A stretch of DNA of 53,609 nt from Primorskyibacter marinus (lineage in GTDB: Bacteria; Pseudomonadota; Alphaproteobacteria; Rhodobacterales; Rhodobacteraceae), in the NCBI RefSeq assembly GCF_003313245.1, contig NZ_QJSD01000018.1, forward strand, positions 1-53,609, written 5' to 3'. Position numbers and translations under genes: made by a program. The notes below the pieces were generated by a model. The model was not told the DNA's origin and did no database searches. It was given only the letters and a program-made list of their open reading frames with translations. Below, in pieces: positions 46,418-53,609 of the stretch. Positions within the stretch are counted from its first letter, which is position 1. Each line of letters opens with the position of its first letter.

Positions 46418-47139
46418 GCCTGCTCCTTCGTGAGAGTTGCAATGACTGTTTGTGCGTAGTCGCGGGCATTCTCGATGGCTCCGGCCACCTGTTTCATGGC
46501 CTTATCGGTCACAGACGCGGTTTTGCCCTGCATTTCGTGTGTCACGATGCCCGGCAGTTCCGACAAGAGCACACCGTCCCGGAAGATGCGTGTGTAAGGC
46601 GCGCGCTTGGCTATCCGAACTGGCAGCGTCGGAATGTTGTTGAGCTGCATTTCTTGCCGCACGTCACGCTCATCCGTGGTCTGGAATGCGGCGTTGGTGC
46701 GTGTGAACAACAGAGCGTAGTGGATTTGCGCGCGGATCATGTTTGCTGTGGTTTGCACTAAGCGAACCGCTTGCGCTGCCTGTCGGGCTTCCATGGGGGC
46801 ACCATCGAGGGGGATGATACACAAATCTGTCCGCGAAAGCGCAAACGTGACGATCTGATCCTTCGATCCCTCAAGGTCGATGATGAGATAGTCGGCCTCG
46901 TTGGATAGGCTGTCGATGAGCTCGACGGTCTCTTCAACCTGCGGTCGTGCATGAACAGTGAAAGGAACGTCCCTACCTTCGGCTTCGCGGGTCTGCGACC
47001 AGGCAAGGATGTTTGCGTTTGGGTCCAGATCAAGAATAGCAACACGACCGCCAGAAATAGCGATCTGTTCGGCCAATAGCATGGCGGACGTGGTTTTCCC
47101 CGAACCGCCTTTCGGGTTTGCGAAGGTGATTACATACAT
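46414..47139 (-). CDS. parA: ParA-family partition ATPase
   Basis: A 241-residue ATPase with the deviant Walker A ANPKGGSGKTTSAM and Walker B YLIIDLEGSKD. It lacks an N-terminal HTH extension, so it belongs to the short type Ib ParA class. It distributes plasmid copies together with a small centromere-binding protein, probably the one encoded next. The upstream region holds an AGTTAT tandem repeat that may be its centromere or operator. No good Shine-Dalgarno sequence precedes the ATG. Confidence 0.92.
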   Translation of the reverse strand: MYVITFANPKGGSGKTTSAMLLAEQIAISGGRVAILDLDPNANILAWSQTREAEGRDVPFTVHARPQVEETVELIDSLSNEADYLIIDLEGSKDQIVTFALSRTDLCIIPLDGAPMEARQAAQAVRLVQTTANMIRAQIHYALLFTRTNAAFQTTDERDVRQEMQLNNIPTLPVRIAKRAPYTRIFRDGVLLSELPGIVTHEMQGKTASVTDKAMKQVAGAIENARDYAQTVIATLTKEQA

Positions 47140-47175
47140 GGGGGGAGAATGCTTTTGTTTAACTCTAACGTCAAC

Positions 47176-47230
47176 ACTATAGTTGACTATAGCTATAGAT
47201 TTAAAGTTATAGTTATAGTTATAGTTATAA
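47176..47230. repeat. Tandem AGTTAT hexamers, putative par centromere/operator
   Basis: Four perfect AGTTAT units (47205-47228) are preceded by related ACTATAGTTGACTATAGCTATAG (split by 1-nt changes). The AT-rich array stands 37 nt upstream of parA, where type Ib partition sites with short direct repeats are found. Confidence 0.6.
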
Positions 47231-47284
47231 ATGATTCGATAAGTTCGACCTCGTCACATCGTGGTCGTTCAACCCTACGGGTTT

Positions 47285-47551
47285 TCAGTAATGAAATCGC
47301 AGTTGCGCAATCTTTAGGCTCTGGCTGTCGCCAGTACCACTGACCCGGTAGACTATTCGATCTTCCCGAGAAATCCGCCGTGACCACCAGCCGGTGAGAT
47401 CTCCTTTCAAAGGTTCCGGCTTTCCGGTTCCTTTGAAAGGGGTTCGCGTGCATTGCTTGATCAGCTCGTTGATCCGATCACGTACCTTGTCGTTGGCGCT
47501 GACCCAGTACTGATAGTCTTCCCAGGCCTGATCGGAAAAAACCAGCCTCAC
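47285..47551 (-). CDS. yoeB: YoeB-family toxin (mRNA interferase)
   Basis: An 88-residue RelE/YoeB-type toxin. LVFSDQAWEDYQYW is the family N-terminus. The catalytic residues lie in WSRRISREDRIVYRV, with the final histidine in AQLRFHY. It cuts mRNA at the ribosome when free of its antitoxin. It overlaps the antitoxin stop by 4 nt and lies beside the partition genes, where it stabilises the plasmid by killing plasmid-free cells. Confidence 0.94.
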   Translation of the reverse strand: MRLVFSDQAWEDYQYWVSANDKVRDRINELIKQCTRTPFKGTGKPEPLKGDLTGWWSRRISREDRIVYRVSGTGDSQSLKIAQLRFHY

Positions 47552-47799
47552 TCGGTCAGCTCATGCTCTTCGCCAGTTCCAGAATCGAGTTGCGCGATCG
47601 ACGCGCGCAAGCGAGATGCGTTTTTCGGTGTGGACAAGAGGTGCAACGTCTCATTGACGGCGTTCCAGGTGTCCAAGGATACGACGACAACGGACTCGCC
47701 CTTCTTGCGCGTCACGACAACTTCCTGCTTGTCATGAATAGCTCGATCCATGAGGCTCTTCAGTTGAGCACGTGCGTCTGAGTAGGTCATAACATCCAT
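47548..47799 (-). CDS. yefM: YefM/Phd-family antitoxin
   Basis: An 83-residue antitoxin of the Phd/YefM family. MTYSDARAQLKSLMDRAIHD is the DNA-binding N-terminal part, and VVTRKKGESVVVVSLDTWNA is the conserved strand-helix segment. The C-terminal tail wraps the toxin. The ATG at 47799 is preceded by AAGGAA; another in-frame ATG is three codons inside. With yoeB it forms a plasmid-addiction operon and represses its own promoter. Confidence 0.93.
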   Translation of the reverse strand: MDVMTYSDARAQLKSLMDRAIHDKQEVVVTRKKGESVVVVSLDTWNAVNETLHLLSTPKNASRLRASIAQLDSGTGEEHELTE

Positions 47800-47933
47800 G
47801 TCGAATTTCCTTCGCCCCTCTATCTGTACAAGATTGAGTACAAGTAAAGAGGTCAAGCGCAGAAGGTGCGTAAAACTCACGAGAACGGAAGGATTCACAC
47901 CGACGACATCGTCAAGGGGTTCATTTTTTGTAG

Positions 47934-48180
47934 GAAGGGTATCCGCGATGGTGTCGGCTTCCATGCCGACACTGTAAAAGGGCTGACGGATGCCTTTCAC
48001 GAAGCGGTCGAGGATTACATTGAAACCTGCGAGAAGATCGACAAGGAGCCGCAGAAGGCTTATTCTGGTCAGGTGATGTTCCGGGTCGATCCTGAAGTGT
48101 ACCGCAAGGCCGCGCTCGCGGCCTAGTTCTCCGGCAAGAGTCTGAACCAGTGGGTCAAGAGATCATGGGTCGCGCGGCAG
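47934..48180 (+). pseudogene. Decayed hicB antitoxin gene
   Basis: The reading KGIRDGVGFHADTVKGLTDA through SGQVMFRVDPEVYRKAALAA matches the intact HicB encoded at 50901-51233 almost residue for residue. The N-terminal quarter is missing. A TAG at 48124 replaces the next codon, after which FSGKSLNQWV continues in frame. No hicA toxin gene lies beside it. It is a truncated and stop-bearing relic. Confidence 0.85.
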
Positions 48181-48420
48181 GGTAGGGAGCCGCGCAGCGG
48201 AGGCGCTCACATAAAGCGCAATTAGATCGGATCGAACCTCAGAGGATAACCATAGATGCGCGTTCCGCAATCGTCCGCTGCGCACCGCGCATTCCAGCTG
48301 ATTTCGCGCGAGTTCGGAGCGCAGCTGGACCAGTTCCGCCTTGCGCGAATAATACTCTTCTGCATTGTCGAGAAGTTCCGAGAGCTGCCGTGTGCCAAGC
48401 CGTGGATCAGCATGCAACAT
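48163..48420 (-). CDS. Unrecognised small ORF
   Basis: An 85-codon frame (MLHADPRLGTRQLSELLDNA, then YYSRKAELVQLRSELARNQL) with helical, charged composition that looks protein-like. I do not recognise it. It overlaps the end of the decayed hicB on the other strand and borders the ISL3 remnant. It may be a fragment of a larger gene. Confidence 0.3.
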   Translation of the reverse strand: MLHADPRLGTRQLSELLDNAEEYYSRKAELVQLRSELARNQLECAVRSGRLRNAHLWLSSEVRSDLIALYVSASAARLPTLPRDP

Positions 48421-48496
48421 TGACCTCTGTATTGGGGTGATCGGCGTCCAAAAGTGGCTCTGACTCAGTTTTGGTGCAACTTCGGCCCCTCTCAGA

Positions 48497-48901
48497 TCAG
48501 GTCGCTTGAACGAGCCGCGCTTTGAGCAGGTTGATGTTCGCCCTTCCATACATCTGGCGTTTGAGCGTCTTGAGGCGGTTAATCTGCCCTTCGGTCTGGC
48601 CATTCGACCATCGCTCCCTCAGCGCTGCGGCGACCGCGGCTTGATCGCACCGGAGCCCACGAGCGAAGGCACCGAGCAGCCCGTCCTCCGCTTCTTTCAG
48701 CCATCCTTCCAGCGCGCCTTCGCGAGCATTGCGTACCATGTCGGTAAACCGGTCGGTCAGTCTTCGGGCTTCAGCGAGGGCCGCCGTGGCTTTGGCGGAA
48801 CGCGAGTGGATCCGAACCGTGTTCCCGACAAGCTCAACCTGGTTGGCTTTGAGACCTGCTGGCAGGAAATCCCGCCGTGAAAACTGTGACGCTATCGGCA
48901 A
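48497..48901 (-). pseudogene. ISL3-family transposase with internal in-frame deletion
   Basis: The first 40 codons (FSRRDFLPAGLKANQVELVG) match the N-terminus of ISL3 transposases. The next 95 (ERWSNGQTEGQINRLKTLKR, QMYGRANINLLKARL) match the extreme C-terminus. The zinc finger and DDE core between them, normally about 300 residues, are absent, yet the frame is unbroken. It cannot encode an active transposase, but it could make a small protein. Confidence 0.75.
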
Positions 48902-49059
48902 CCTCCTGAAGAACCTGCCGATATATAGCGCTTAGCAGGTTGGGCTGCACCAAATCTGCTTCAGATCCAACATTGGATGCCGATTGACAGCCCTCCGGCG
49001 GAGTTGATAGCACAGGCTGTTTCTACCGCGCACAGGCGGCTCCAAACCGGCCGGTTTTT

Positions 49060-49255
49060 TTAGCACTACCCTCTTCTCTCGCAGCAGGCAGACTTCCTTG
49101 CGAAGGCGGACGTTCTCCCGTTCCACTTCACCCAAAACTGTCAGGTTGACTTGATTCACTTCCGTTTCGGTTTCTTGCGAGCAATGCTTGCCATAGAGGA
49201 AACCGGATATGGCACCTAAACATAGTGAAGATTTCAAACGCGAAGCGGTCTCGAG
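49060..49255. pseudogene. IS3-family orfA fragments in opposite orientations
   Basis: On the plus strand MAPKHSEDFKREAV (49209-49250) is the start of an IS3 OrfA. On the minus strand ERENVRLRKEVCLLREKRVV (about 49075-49135) is the leucine-zipper end of an IS3 OrfA. The two face different ways, so they come from separate or inverted insertions. Confidence 0.55.
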
Positions 49256-49639
49256 AGGCACATGGTCCATCTTGTGCCAGCGTGACCATCGCAGGATCGA
49301 GCGCCTGCACGATGGAATGAACGGTGCCATAGGATGGGACAGGCCACCCCCGACTCTTGGCAACGGCGTCAACACGCCGACAGATTGCGGCAGAGGATGG
49401 TCGGGGTTTGTGAAGCGCCAGCCCTCGATCAGAGCAACCAGATTTTCGGGTAGTTTGCGTATGTCTCGGTCCGATCGTGTTTTGCTCTCCAGCCCACCCA
49501 GACCTTCCAGTCCGTAGCGCACCAGCCACCGTTGTGCCGTCCGGATCGGAATATCGGCCGCGCGGGCGACGACAACAAGAGATGCGTCTTCTTCCAGATG
49601 AGGCCGCAGAACGGCGAACCGGCGTATTGCTTCCTCCAC
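49233..49639 (-). pseudogene. Truncated, frameshifted DDE transposase (N-terminal part)
   Basis: It starts with GTG at 49639 and reads EEAIRRFAVLRPHLEE, AARAADIPIRTAQRWLVRYG, matching the transposase at 15708. A 1-nt deletion at LIEGW (near 49415) shifts the frame. The adjacent frame continues with VPSYGTVHSIVQALDPAMVT to RDRF, after which IS3-type sequence follows. Only about 140 of 470 residues remain, without the DDE core. Confidence 0.85.
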
Positions 49640-49715
49640 TGTGCTTCACTGATCTGTCCGAAAGGGGATCGATCACCGGACGGCTTCTCGCCGCCGGCCT
49701 CTCATCAGCATCTAT

Positions 49716-49833
49716 TGGGAAAAGAGAGTCTCATTTGATTGGTACGATTATTATATCATTGAAGGGGCCCTTTGCGTTACACTCATTGCATGGCCAGACA
49801 ATCTTCGGCCATTTCTGGCCCAAGGACGTACAC
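49716..49833. promoter_or_regulatory. Probable res site of the second resolvase A copy
   Basis: This spacer is similar to the minus strand of 15550-15632, with TCTCATTT, TGGTACG, ATCATT and CGTTACA blocks in the same order and spacing. It lies between the broken transposase and the intact resolvase. Confidence 0.55.
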
Positions 49834-50415
49834 ATGACTGAAACCCGCATCGGTTACGCACGCTGCTCGACCGACAAACAAGACCTCGCCGCACAGCGTG
49901 CGGCGCTTCTCGATCTTAATGTGCCGGAAGATCGCATTTACACCGATCACGGCCTAACTGGCAAAAACCGGGAGCGCTCCGGTCTGGCCCAAGCTCTGGC
50001 AGCGGTGCGCGAAGGGGATACGTTCGTGGTGCCAAAACTTGATCGACTGGCGCGTTCCGTCCCTGACGCCCGTGCGATTGCGGATCAGCTTGAAAAGACT
50101 GGCGTCAAACTCGCCATCGGAGCTAGTATCCATGACCCGACTGATCCGATGGGAAAGATGTTCTTTAACATCCTTGCCACCTTCGCCGAGTTCGAGGTCG
50201 ACCTGATCCGCATGCGTACCCGCGAAGGCATGGCCATCGCCCGCGCCAAGGGAAAGCTTAAGGGTAAGAAACCGAAGCTGTCCGACAAACAACACAAGGA
50301 ACTGCGCCGCATGCACGACACCGGCGACTATTCAATCAGCGACCTCGCCGAGCTATTCGCCGTCTCAAGGCCAACCGTTTACAGGGCGCTCAATCGAACA
50401 GCGAGCGTCGTTTAA
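49834..50415 (+). CDS. Serine recombinase (resolvase A homologue)
   Basis: A 193-residue resolvase very similar to the one at 14924-15523. It has TRIGYARCSTDKQDLAAQ with the catalytic serine, VVPKLDRLARSVPDAR, FAEFEVDLIRMRTREGM and a C-terminal helix-turn-helix. The ATG at 49834 matches the homologue's start; the open frame extends over 100 codons upstream through the transposase remnant and is ignored there. It is intact although its transposon is decayed, so it could still act on its own res site and on the other copy. Confidence 0.92.
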   Translation: MTETRIGYARCSTDKQDLAAQRAALLDLNVPEDRIYTDHGLTGKNRERSGLAQALAAVREGDTFVVPKLDRLARSVPDARAIADQLEKTGVKLAIGASIHDPTDPMGKMFFNILATFAEFEVDLIRMRTREGMAIARAKGKLKGKKPKLSDKQHKELRRMHDTGDYSISDLAELFAVSRPTVYRALNRTASVV

Positions 50416-50497
50416 CGACGAAAAAATGCCCAAATAGCGGTAGAGGTCATAAAAGCAGATCTGTTTCCAAAGCATCTCAAAAGAACGTTTGTGAAAC

Positions 50498-50741
50498 ATG
50501 CTGATCGGCTATGCACGCGTTCTCAAAAGTCGACGGCAGCCAATCCCTCGACTTGCAACGGGATGCCCTGATCGCATCAGGTGTCGAAGAGAACCAGATT
50601 TACTCGGATCTGGCATCCGGAAAGAAAGATGACCGCTCCGGTCTGGACGCCTGCCTCAAGGCATTGCGTGAGGGCGATGTTCTGGTTGTGTGGAATGTGA
50701 ACGCCTCTGTGACGAGCACGACAGGTTCGAACACGCGGTGA
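50498..50741 (+). pseudogene. Frameshifted and truncated resolvase B
   Basis: It begins MLIGYARV like the resolvase at 18020. One extra base in GTTCTCAAAAGTCGACGG shifts the frame, and the next frame continues [20 protein letters not shown] to LVVW near 50695. The remaining two thirds, including the helix-turn-helix, are absent. A degenerate copy of the resolvase B palindrome precedes it (about 50474-50496). Confidence 0.85.
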
Positions 50742-50900
50742 ACTGGTCCTTCATCGACCGCTTCGGGCCGATGTTAAAAAGGGGGTTTTGATGGGTGTGA
50801 AGATGGCAAGAAATAGGAACATTACCTTCGTACCCTAAACTGTCTCCTTTCCCCTGTTTTGCAAGGGGTTAAAATCGAAACCGTGTGAAGTTACGGCGGC

Positions 50901-51233
50901 TTACCCGGCGGCCCGATTGAGCACTTCTTCGGCCCATTGGTTCAGGCTCTTGCCCGACAGCTCGGCAGCCAAAGCAGCCTTGCGATGAACATCGGGGCTG
51001 ACCCGGAACATGACCTGTCCCGAATAGGCTTTCTGCGGCTCCTTGCCGATCTTGGCGCAGGTTTCGATATAGTCTTCGACAGCCTCGTGGAAGGCTTCGC
51101 GCAACCCTTCCACGGTATCGGAATGAAAACCTACCCCGTCGCGAATACCGGCAATCCGGCCCGTAAAAATCCCGTCTTCGTCGTCATATTCAATCCGGGC
51201 AGCATAGCCCTTGTAGGTCATTGTGTTGCTCAT
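50901..51233 (-). CDS. hicB: HicB-family antitoxin
   Basis: A 110-residue antitoxin. The N-terminal HicB fold is MTYKGYAARIEYDDEDGIFT with GRIAGIRDGVGFHSDTVEGL. The C-terminal arc-like DNA-binding part includes QVMFRVSPDVHRKAALAAEL and SGKSLNQWAEEVL. It neutralises HicA and represses the operon. It starts inside the hicA stop (ATGA overlap). A decayed sister gene lies at 47934-48180. Confidence 0.93.
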   Translation of the reverse strand: MSNTMTYKGYAARIEYDDEDGIFTGRIAGIRDGVGFHSDTVEGLREAFHEAVEDYIETCAKIGKEPQKAYSGQVMFRVSPDVHRKAALAAELSGKSLNQWAEEVLNRAAG

Positions 51234-51484
51234 GGTCTTACCCCGATCCGTTCCAGAAAGTCGCGGGCATCGCGCACCTGGTATCGTTTCGCTTCCTTGG
51301 CAGGGTGCGGACGGTGAAACGCCCCTACCTCGCCATCCTTCTCGAACCGCACCCGTGATCCGCGCCCTTCGATCAGTCGTGCCCCTGCGGCCAGCAGCAG
51401 GTTTTCGACTGCCGCCCATTCGATGGTGCCAGACACCGGATCGGTGAAGACGGCGGCAAGGGTTTTCCGGTGCTTGCTGTTCAT
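51230..51484 (-). CDS. hicA: HicA-family toxin
   Basis: An 84-residue HicA mRNA interferase. The double-stranded-RNA-binding-like fold is recognisable from ENLLLAAGARLIEGRGSRVR and from FHRPHPAKEAKRYQVRDARD, which carries the functional histidine. The end FLERIGVRP is typical. It is the first gene of the hicAB pair, which probably adds to plasmid stability with yefM-yoeB. Confidence 0.92.
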   Translation of the reverse strand: MNSKHRKTLAAVFTDPVSGTIEWAAVENLLLAAGARLIEGRGSRVRFEKDGEVGAFHRPHPAKEAKRYQVRDARDFLERIGVRP

Positions 51485-51659
51485 CGCTATAAGATAGGCT
51501 TCGCTAGCGAAAAATGCAAGCGTTCCACGTGGTGCGCTGCACCAGTCAGCTCTAATCTCGTCCAAAGTGGAGCGATATAAAGGGTGTCCGGGGTCAGACC
51601 ACGTTTGTTGCATTAATGACTAACCTCGCCAGTTTCGGGGTTTTGAGGTGAGGTATACC

Positions 51660-52100
51660 GCGCAAAATTCCGTTCAAACACCACCGCTTCCCTTGTGACA
51701 TCACCCTTTACGCGGTACGTTGGTATTTGCGCTATCCGCCGTCTTATCAAGACGTGGTCGAGCTACTCTCCGAACGCTGTATCAGGGTTGACCGATCAAC
51801 GGTTTATAGATGGGTGCAGCAATTTGGTCTCGAATGAACAAAACGAACCGGGAAACATCTGCGTCGTGCGAGCACCGATTGGCACGTGGACGCGACCTAC
51901 GTCCGCGTCGGTGGCAAATGGCGCGGTTCTTTTCGGTTATCGCCAGAGTTTTCGATCCTTACGATCAACCTAAGCGACTTTGAGCGGGATCGAAACAATC
52001 CGAACCATCAAGCGGGGTCACATCTACAACAAGCAGCCGGGCGTCCTTGGCGAAATCCAGTTCATCGGGTCCGTCGGCATAAAGGAACGTTTGGTCCCAC
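51660..52100 (+). pseudogene. IS6-type transposase remnant
   Basis: One frame reads TLYAVRWYLRYPPSYQDVVE and STVYRWVQQFGLE, then a TGA stop, then KHLRRASTDWHVDATYVRVG with GKWRG. This is the N-terminal HTH and first catalytic aspartate region of IS6-family transposases. The rest of the DDE domain is lost. It lies just before the Tn3-family element. Confidence 0.7.
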
Positions 52101-52101
52101 A

Positions 52102-52139
52102 GGGATCTCTGTAAGCGGTTAATTCGTTGTGATTTTTCC
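52102..52139 (+). repeat. Candidate left terminal inverted repeat of the Tn3-family element
   Basis: GGGATCTCTGTAAGCGGTTA begins a stretch about 38 nt long, placed 32 nt beyond the transposase stop. Tn3-family ends are about 38 bp and start with G runs. The opposite end is outside the window, so this cannot be confirmed here. Confidence 0.3.
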
Positions 52140-52170
52140 TGTTTTATCTCCCCCTGATCTGGAGGGTGTG

Positions 52171-53609
52171 TCAGGCGGCTGATTTCAGGGGGAGGATTCC
52201 GAGCGCGTCGCGGAGTTTATCATCAGAGAAGTCGTATTCGCCGAGCATGTTGATGTGTGCCCAGGCCATTGGGGCGTGTGCGGCGATCGTGCGACGCAGG
52301 TTTTCTTTGGTTTCCTCATCCGGGGCCCTTTCGAGTTGGTGGGCGAGGTAGAGGTAGTTCCAACAGATGATGCTGTTTTTGATGAGGCGGTTGCAGGCCT
52401 CGGCGATCTCCTGTTCCTCTTTTTCGGCTTGGGTGAACTCGCGGGGATTGCCAACGGCGACAGCGCGGGTGAAGCGGTTGGCGAGTTCGACCTTGTTGAG
52501 CTGACGTTCGATGGCCTGCCGCAGGCTCAGGTCATCGACATAGCGCAGGATGAACAGCGATTTGATGATCTGCCCGAAGGCTTTCAGAGTCTGATAGAGC
52601 GCGTGCTGCCGGGAATAGGAATTGAGCCGCCGGAAGATGTCGGACGCGGTGTTTTCCTTGAGCTTGATGGTGGCGACCAGACGTAACAGAGCATCCCAGT
52701 TTTCGCGGATCAGGGTCTCATTGATGGTTTTGTCCGGCGCGATGATCCAATCATGATCCCTTGGGCGGTCCGGCTTGAAGATGTAGAGGGTCTGTTTTCC
52801 AATGCCTTTGATCCGTGGGGCGAAGGAAAAGCCCAGCAGGTGCGTCATCCCGAAGATGGCTTCGGTGTAGCCGTGGCTGTCGGTGGAATGGATGTCACTT
52901 TTGACGACGTCATTGCACATGAGGCCATCGATTACGAACGCGCTTTCCCGATCAGCAGCGCTGATCATAAGGGAATGCCAGAGGATGTGGCGTTCATCAA
53001 CGAATGTGTAGGCGCTGACGCCTTGTCCCTGGCCAAAATACTTGAACGAACGGCTGGCAGCGAGGCTTTCGCCGCGAACCTCGAACTTTTGCCCATCACT
53101 GGCGGTGTGCAGCTTGTCCGCCTTGTTCCGATAGATATTGGGCAGGTCCATCTCATCCATAGCTTTGACCACAGCGTCGTTCGCGGCGCGGATATTGTCG
53201 AGAGAAAACCGCCAATTAACGATGTGTTCCAGTTCGCCCTCGGTCACGCGAGACGAGATCCTTGCCATTTTGCGCACGCCGATTCCACATCCAAGGCCCA
53301 TGATCCCAGCCAGGAGTGCGGGGCGGGAGACCGCCTGACGAATGTGGGTCTGCTGCCAGTGTTCGAAAGCGCCGAGCATCGCGCAGTGATTATTGATCGT
53401 CTCAAGCACCTGTGCCAGCGGTACATCGTGCCGTTGAGGAAACAGTTCATTGGTTGGGCTGGAACCATCCGCCCCGGCTGCCGGGGTAGCGATGTGGAAG
53501 GTGCCATCGGCACGTACCTTCAGATGTGGATTGGCAGCAGCATTGGCGTTCGTGCGCTGATATTGTTGTGTCAGCGCCTTCCGGAGGGGTGCCAGAATAG
53601 GTTGTGGGT
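52171..53609 (-). CDS. tnpA: Tn3-family transposase, C-terminal part (5' end outside the window)
   Basis: The frame is open to the window's right edge, giving at least 479 residues of a protein usually near 980. Tn3 DDE signatures are visible: SLMISAADRESAFVIDGLMC, STDSHGYTEAIFGMTHLLGF (catalytic aspartate region), SFAPRIKGIGKQTLY, and the C-terminal ICWNYLYLAHQL with LGEYDFSDDKLRDALGILPL. It looks intact in this part. Its resolvase, if any, lies outside or has been lost. Confidence 0.93.
   Translation of the reverse strand, partial: PQPILAPLRKALTQQYQRTNANAAANPHLKVRADGTFHIATPAAGADGSSPTNELFPQRHDVPLAQVLETINNHCAMLGAFEHWQQTHIRQAVSRPALLAGIMGLGCGIGVRKMARISSRVTEGELEHIVNWRFSLDNIRAANDAVVKAMDEMDLPNIYRNKADKLHTASDGQKFEVRGESLAASRSFKYFGQGQGVSAYTFVDERHILWHSLMISAADRESAFVIDGLMCNDVVKSDIHSTDSHGYTEAIFGMTHLLGFSFAPRIKGIGKQTLYIFKPDRPRDHDWIIAPDKTINETLIRENWDALLRLVATIKLKENTASDIFRRLNSYSRQHALYQTLKAFGQIIKSLFILRYVDDLSLRQAIERQLNKVELANRFTRAVAVGNPREFTQAEKEEQEIAEACNRLIKNSIICWNYLYLAHQLERAPDEETKENLRRTIAAHAPMAWAHINMLGEYDFSDDKLRDALGILPLKSAA

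Larger units (their letters stand above)
49233..50700. mobile_element. Decayed, inverted copy of the transposase/resolvase transposon
   Basis: It has the same divergent plan as 14924-15708 but in opposite orientation: a broken transposase (minus), a conserved res-like spacer and an intact resolvase A homologue (plus), followed by a broken resolvase B. The ATPase gene is missing. IS3-family pieces interrupt the transposase end. Confidence 0.7.

Noticed and set aside
49477-50415. A 312-residue resolvase with a long N-terminal extension
   Set aside because: The extra residues are translated from the antisense of the transposase remnant and from the res spacer. The homologue at 14924-15523 begins at the residue matching the ATG at 49834.

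Overview
The window looks like part of a plasmid from an alphaproteobacterium of the Rhodobacteraceae (Roseobacter group). It carries an iteron-type replication initiator, a ParA partition locus, two toxin-antitoxin modules and many transposon remnants, next to catabolic operons of a marine or soil heterotroph. The lineage is inferred from protein style and gene content; no database search was run.

Layout. (1) 308-13458, all on the minus strand, is a compact 12-gene operon that I read as a methylxanthine (caffeine/theobromine-type) N-demethylation system. It encodes a complete Rieske oxygenase with its own reductase, a BMP-type purine/nucleoside-like ABC importer, an NdmC-like oxygenase without a Rieske centre, an NdmD-like reductase with a Rieske domain fused to its N-terminus, an NdmE-like GST-fold protein, two enzymes of glutathione-dependent formaldehyde oxidation, and a GlxA-type regulator. 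A divergent AraC-type regulator lies at 13704-14540. (2) 14924-18631 is a transposon with a DDE transposase, an AAA ATPase and two different serine resolvases, followed by IS66 and IS3 debris. (3) 19948-27505 is a 2-aminoethylphosphonate island: phnW, phnA, phnY, an EamA permease, a Na/Pi transporter-PhoU protein and a divergent LysR regulator. (4) 27643-42363 (minus) is an alpha-galactoside island: galE-galT-galK, an Agp/Opp-like ABC importer, a phosphonate-monoester-hydrolase-like sulfatase-superfamily enzyme, a GH4 alpha-galactosidase, a glycerophosphodiesterase, an inositol-monophosphatase-family enzyme and a MelR-like regulator. (5) 43665-47799 is the plasmid core: an IS110 element, DnaA box, iterons, repA, parA with a small partner, a tandem hexamer repeat and yefM-yoeB. 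(6) 47866-53609 is a junkyard: a decayed hicB, a deleted ISL3 transposase, a decayed inverted copy of the 15-kb transposon, intact hicAB, an IS6-type remnant and a Tn3-family transposase running off the right edge.

How the parts fit. In the first operon, imported N-methylated purine would be demethylated by Rieske/non-haem iron chemistry, and each methyl group would leave as formaldehyde. FlhA and FghA would then oxidise it through S-hydroxymethyl- and S-formylglutathione. The split architecture, with one oxygenase lacking its Rieske centre and the centre carried on the reductase, matches NdmC/NdmD/NdmE of Pseudomonas putida CBB5. The second oxygenase with a dedicated reductase differs from that system. 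The other two islands supply phosphorus, nitrogen and carbon from a phosphonate and from galactosides that may be phosphorylated or sulfated.
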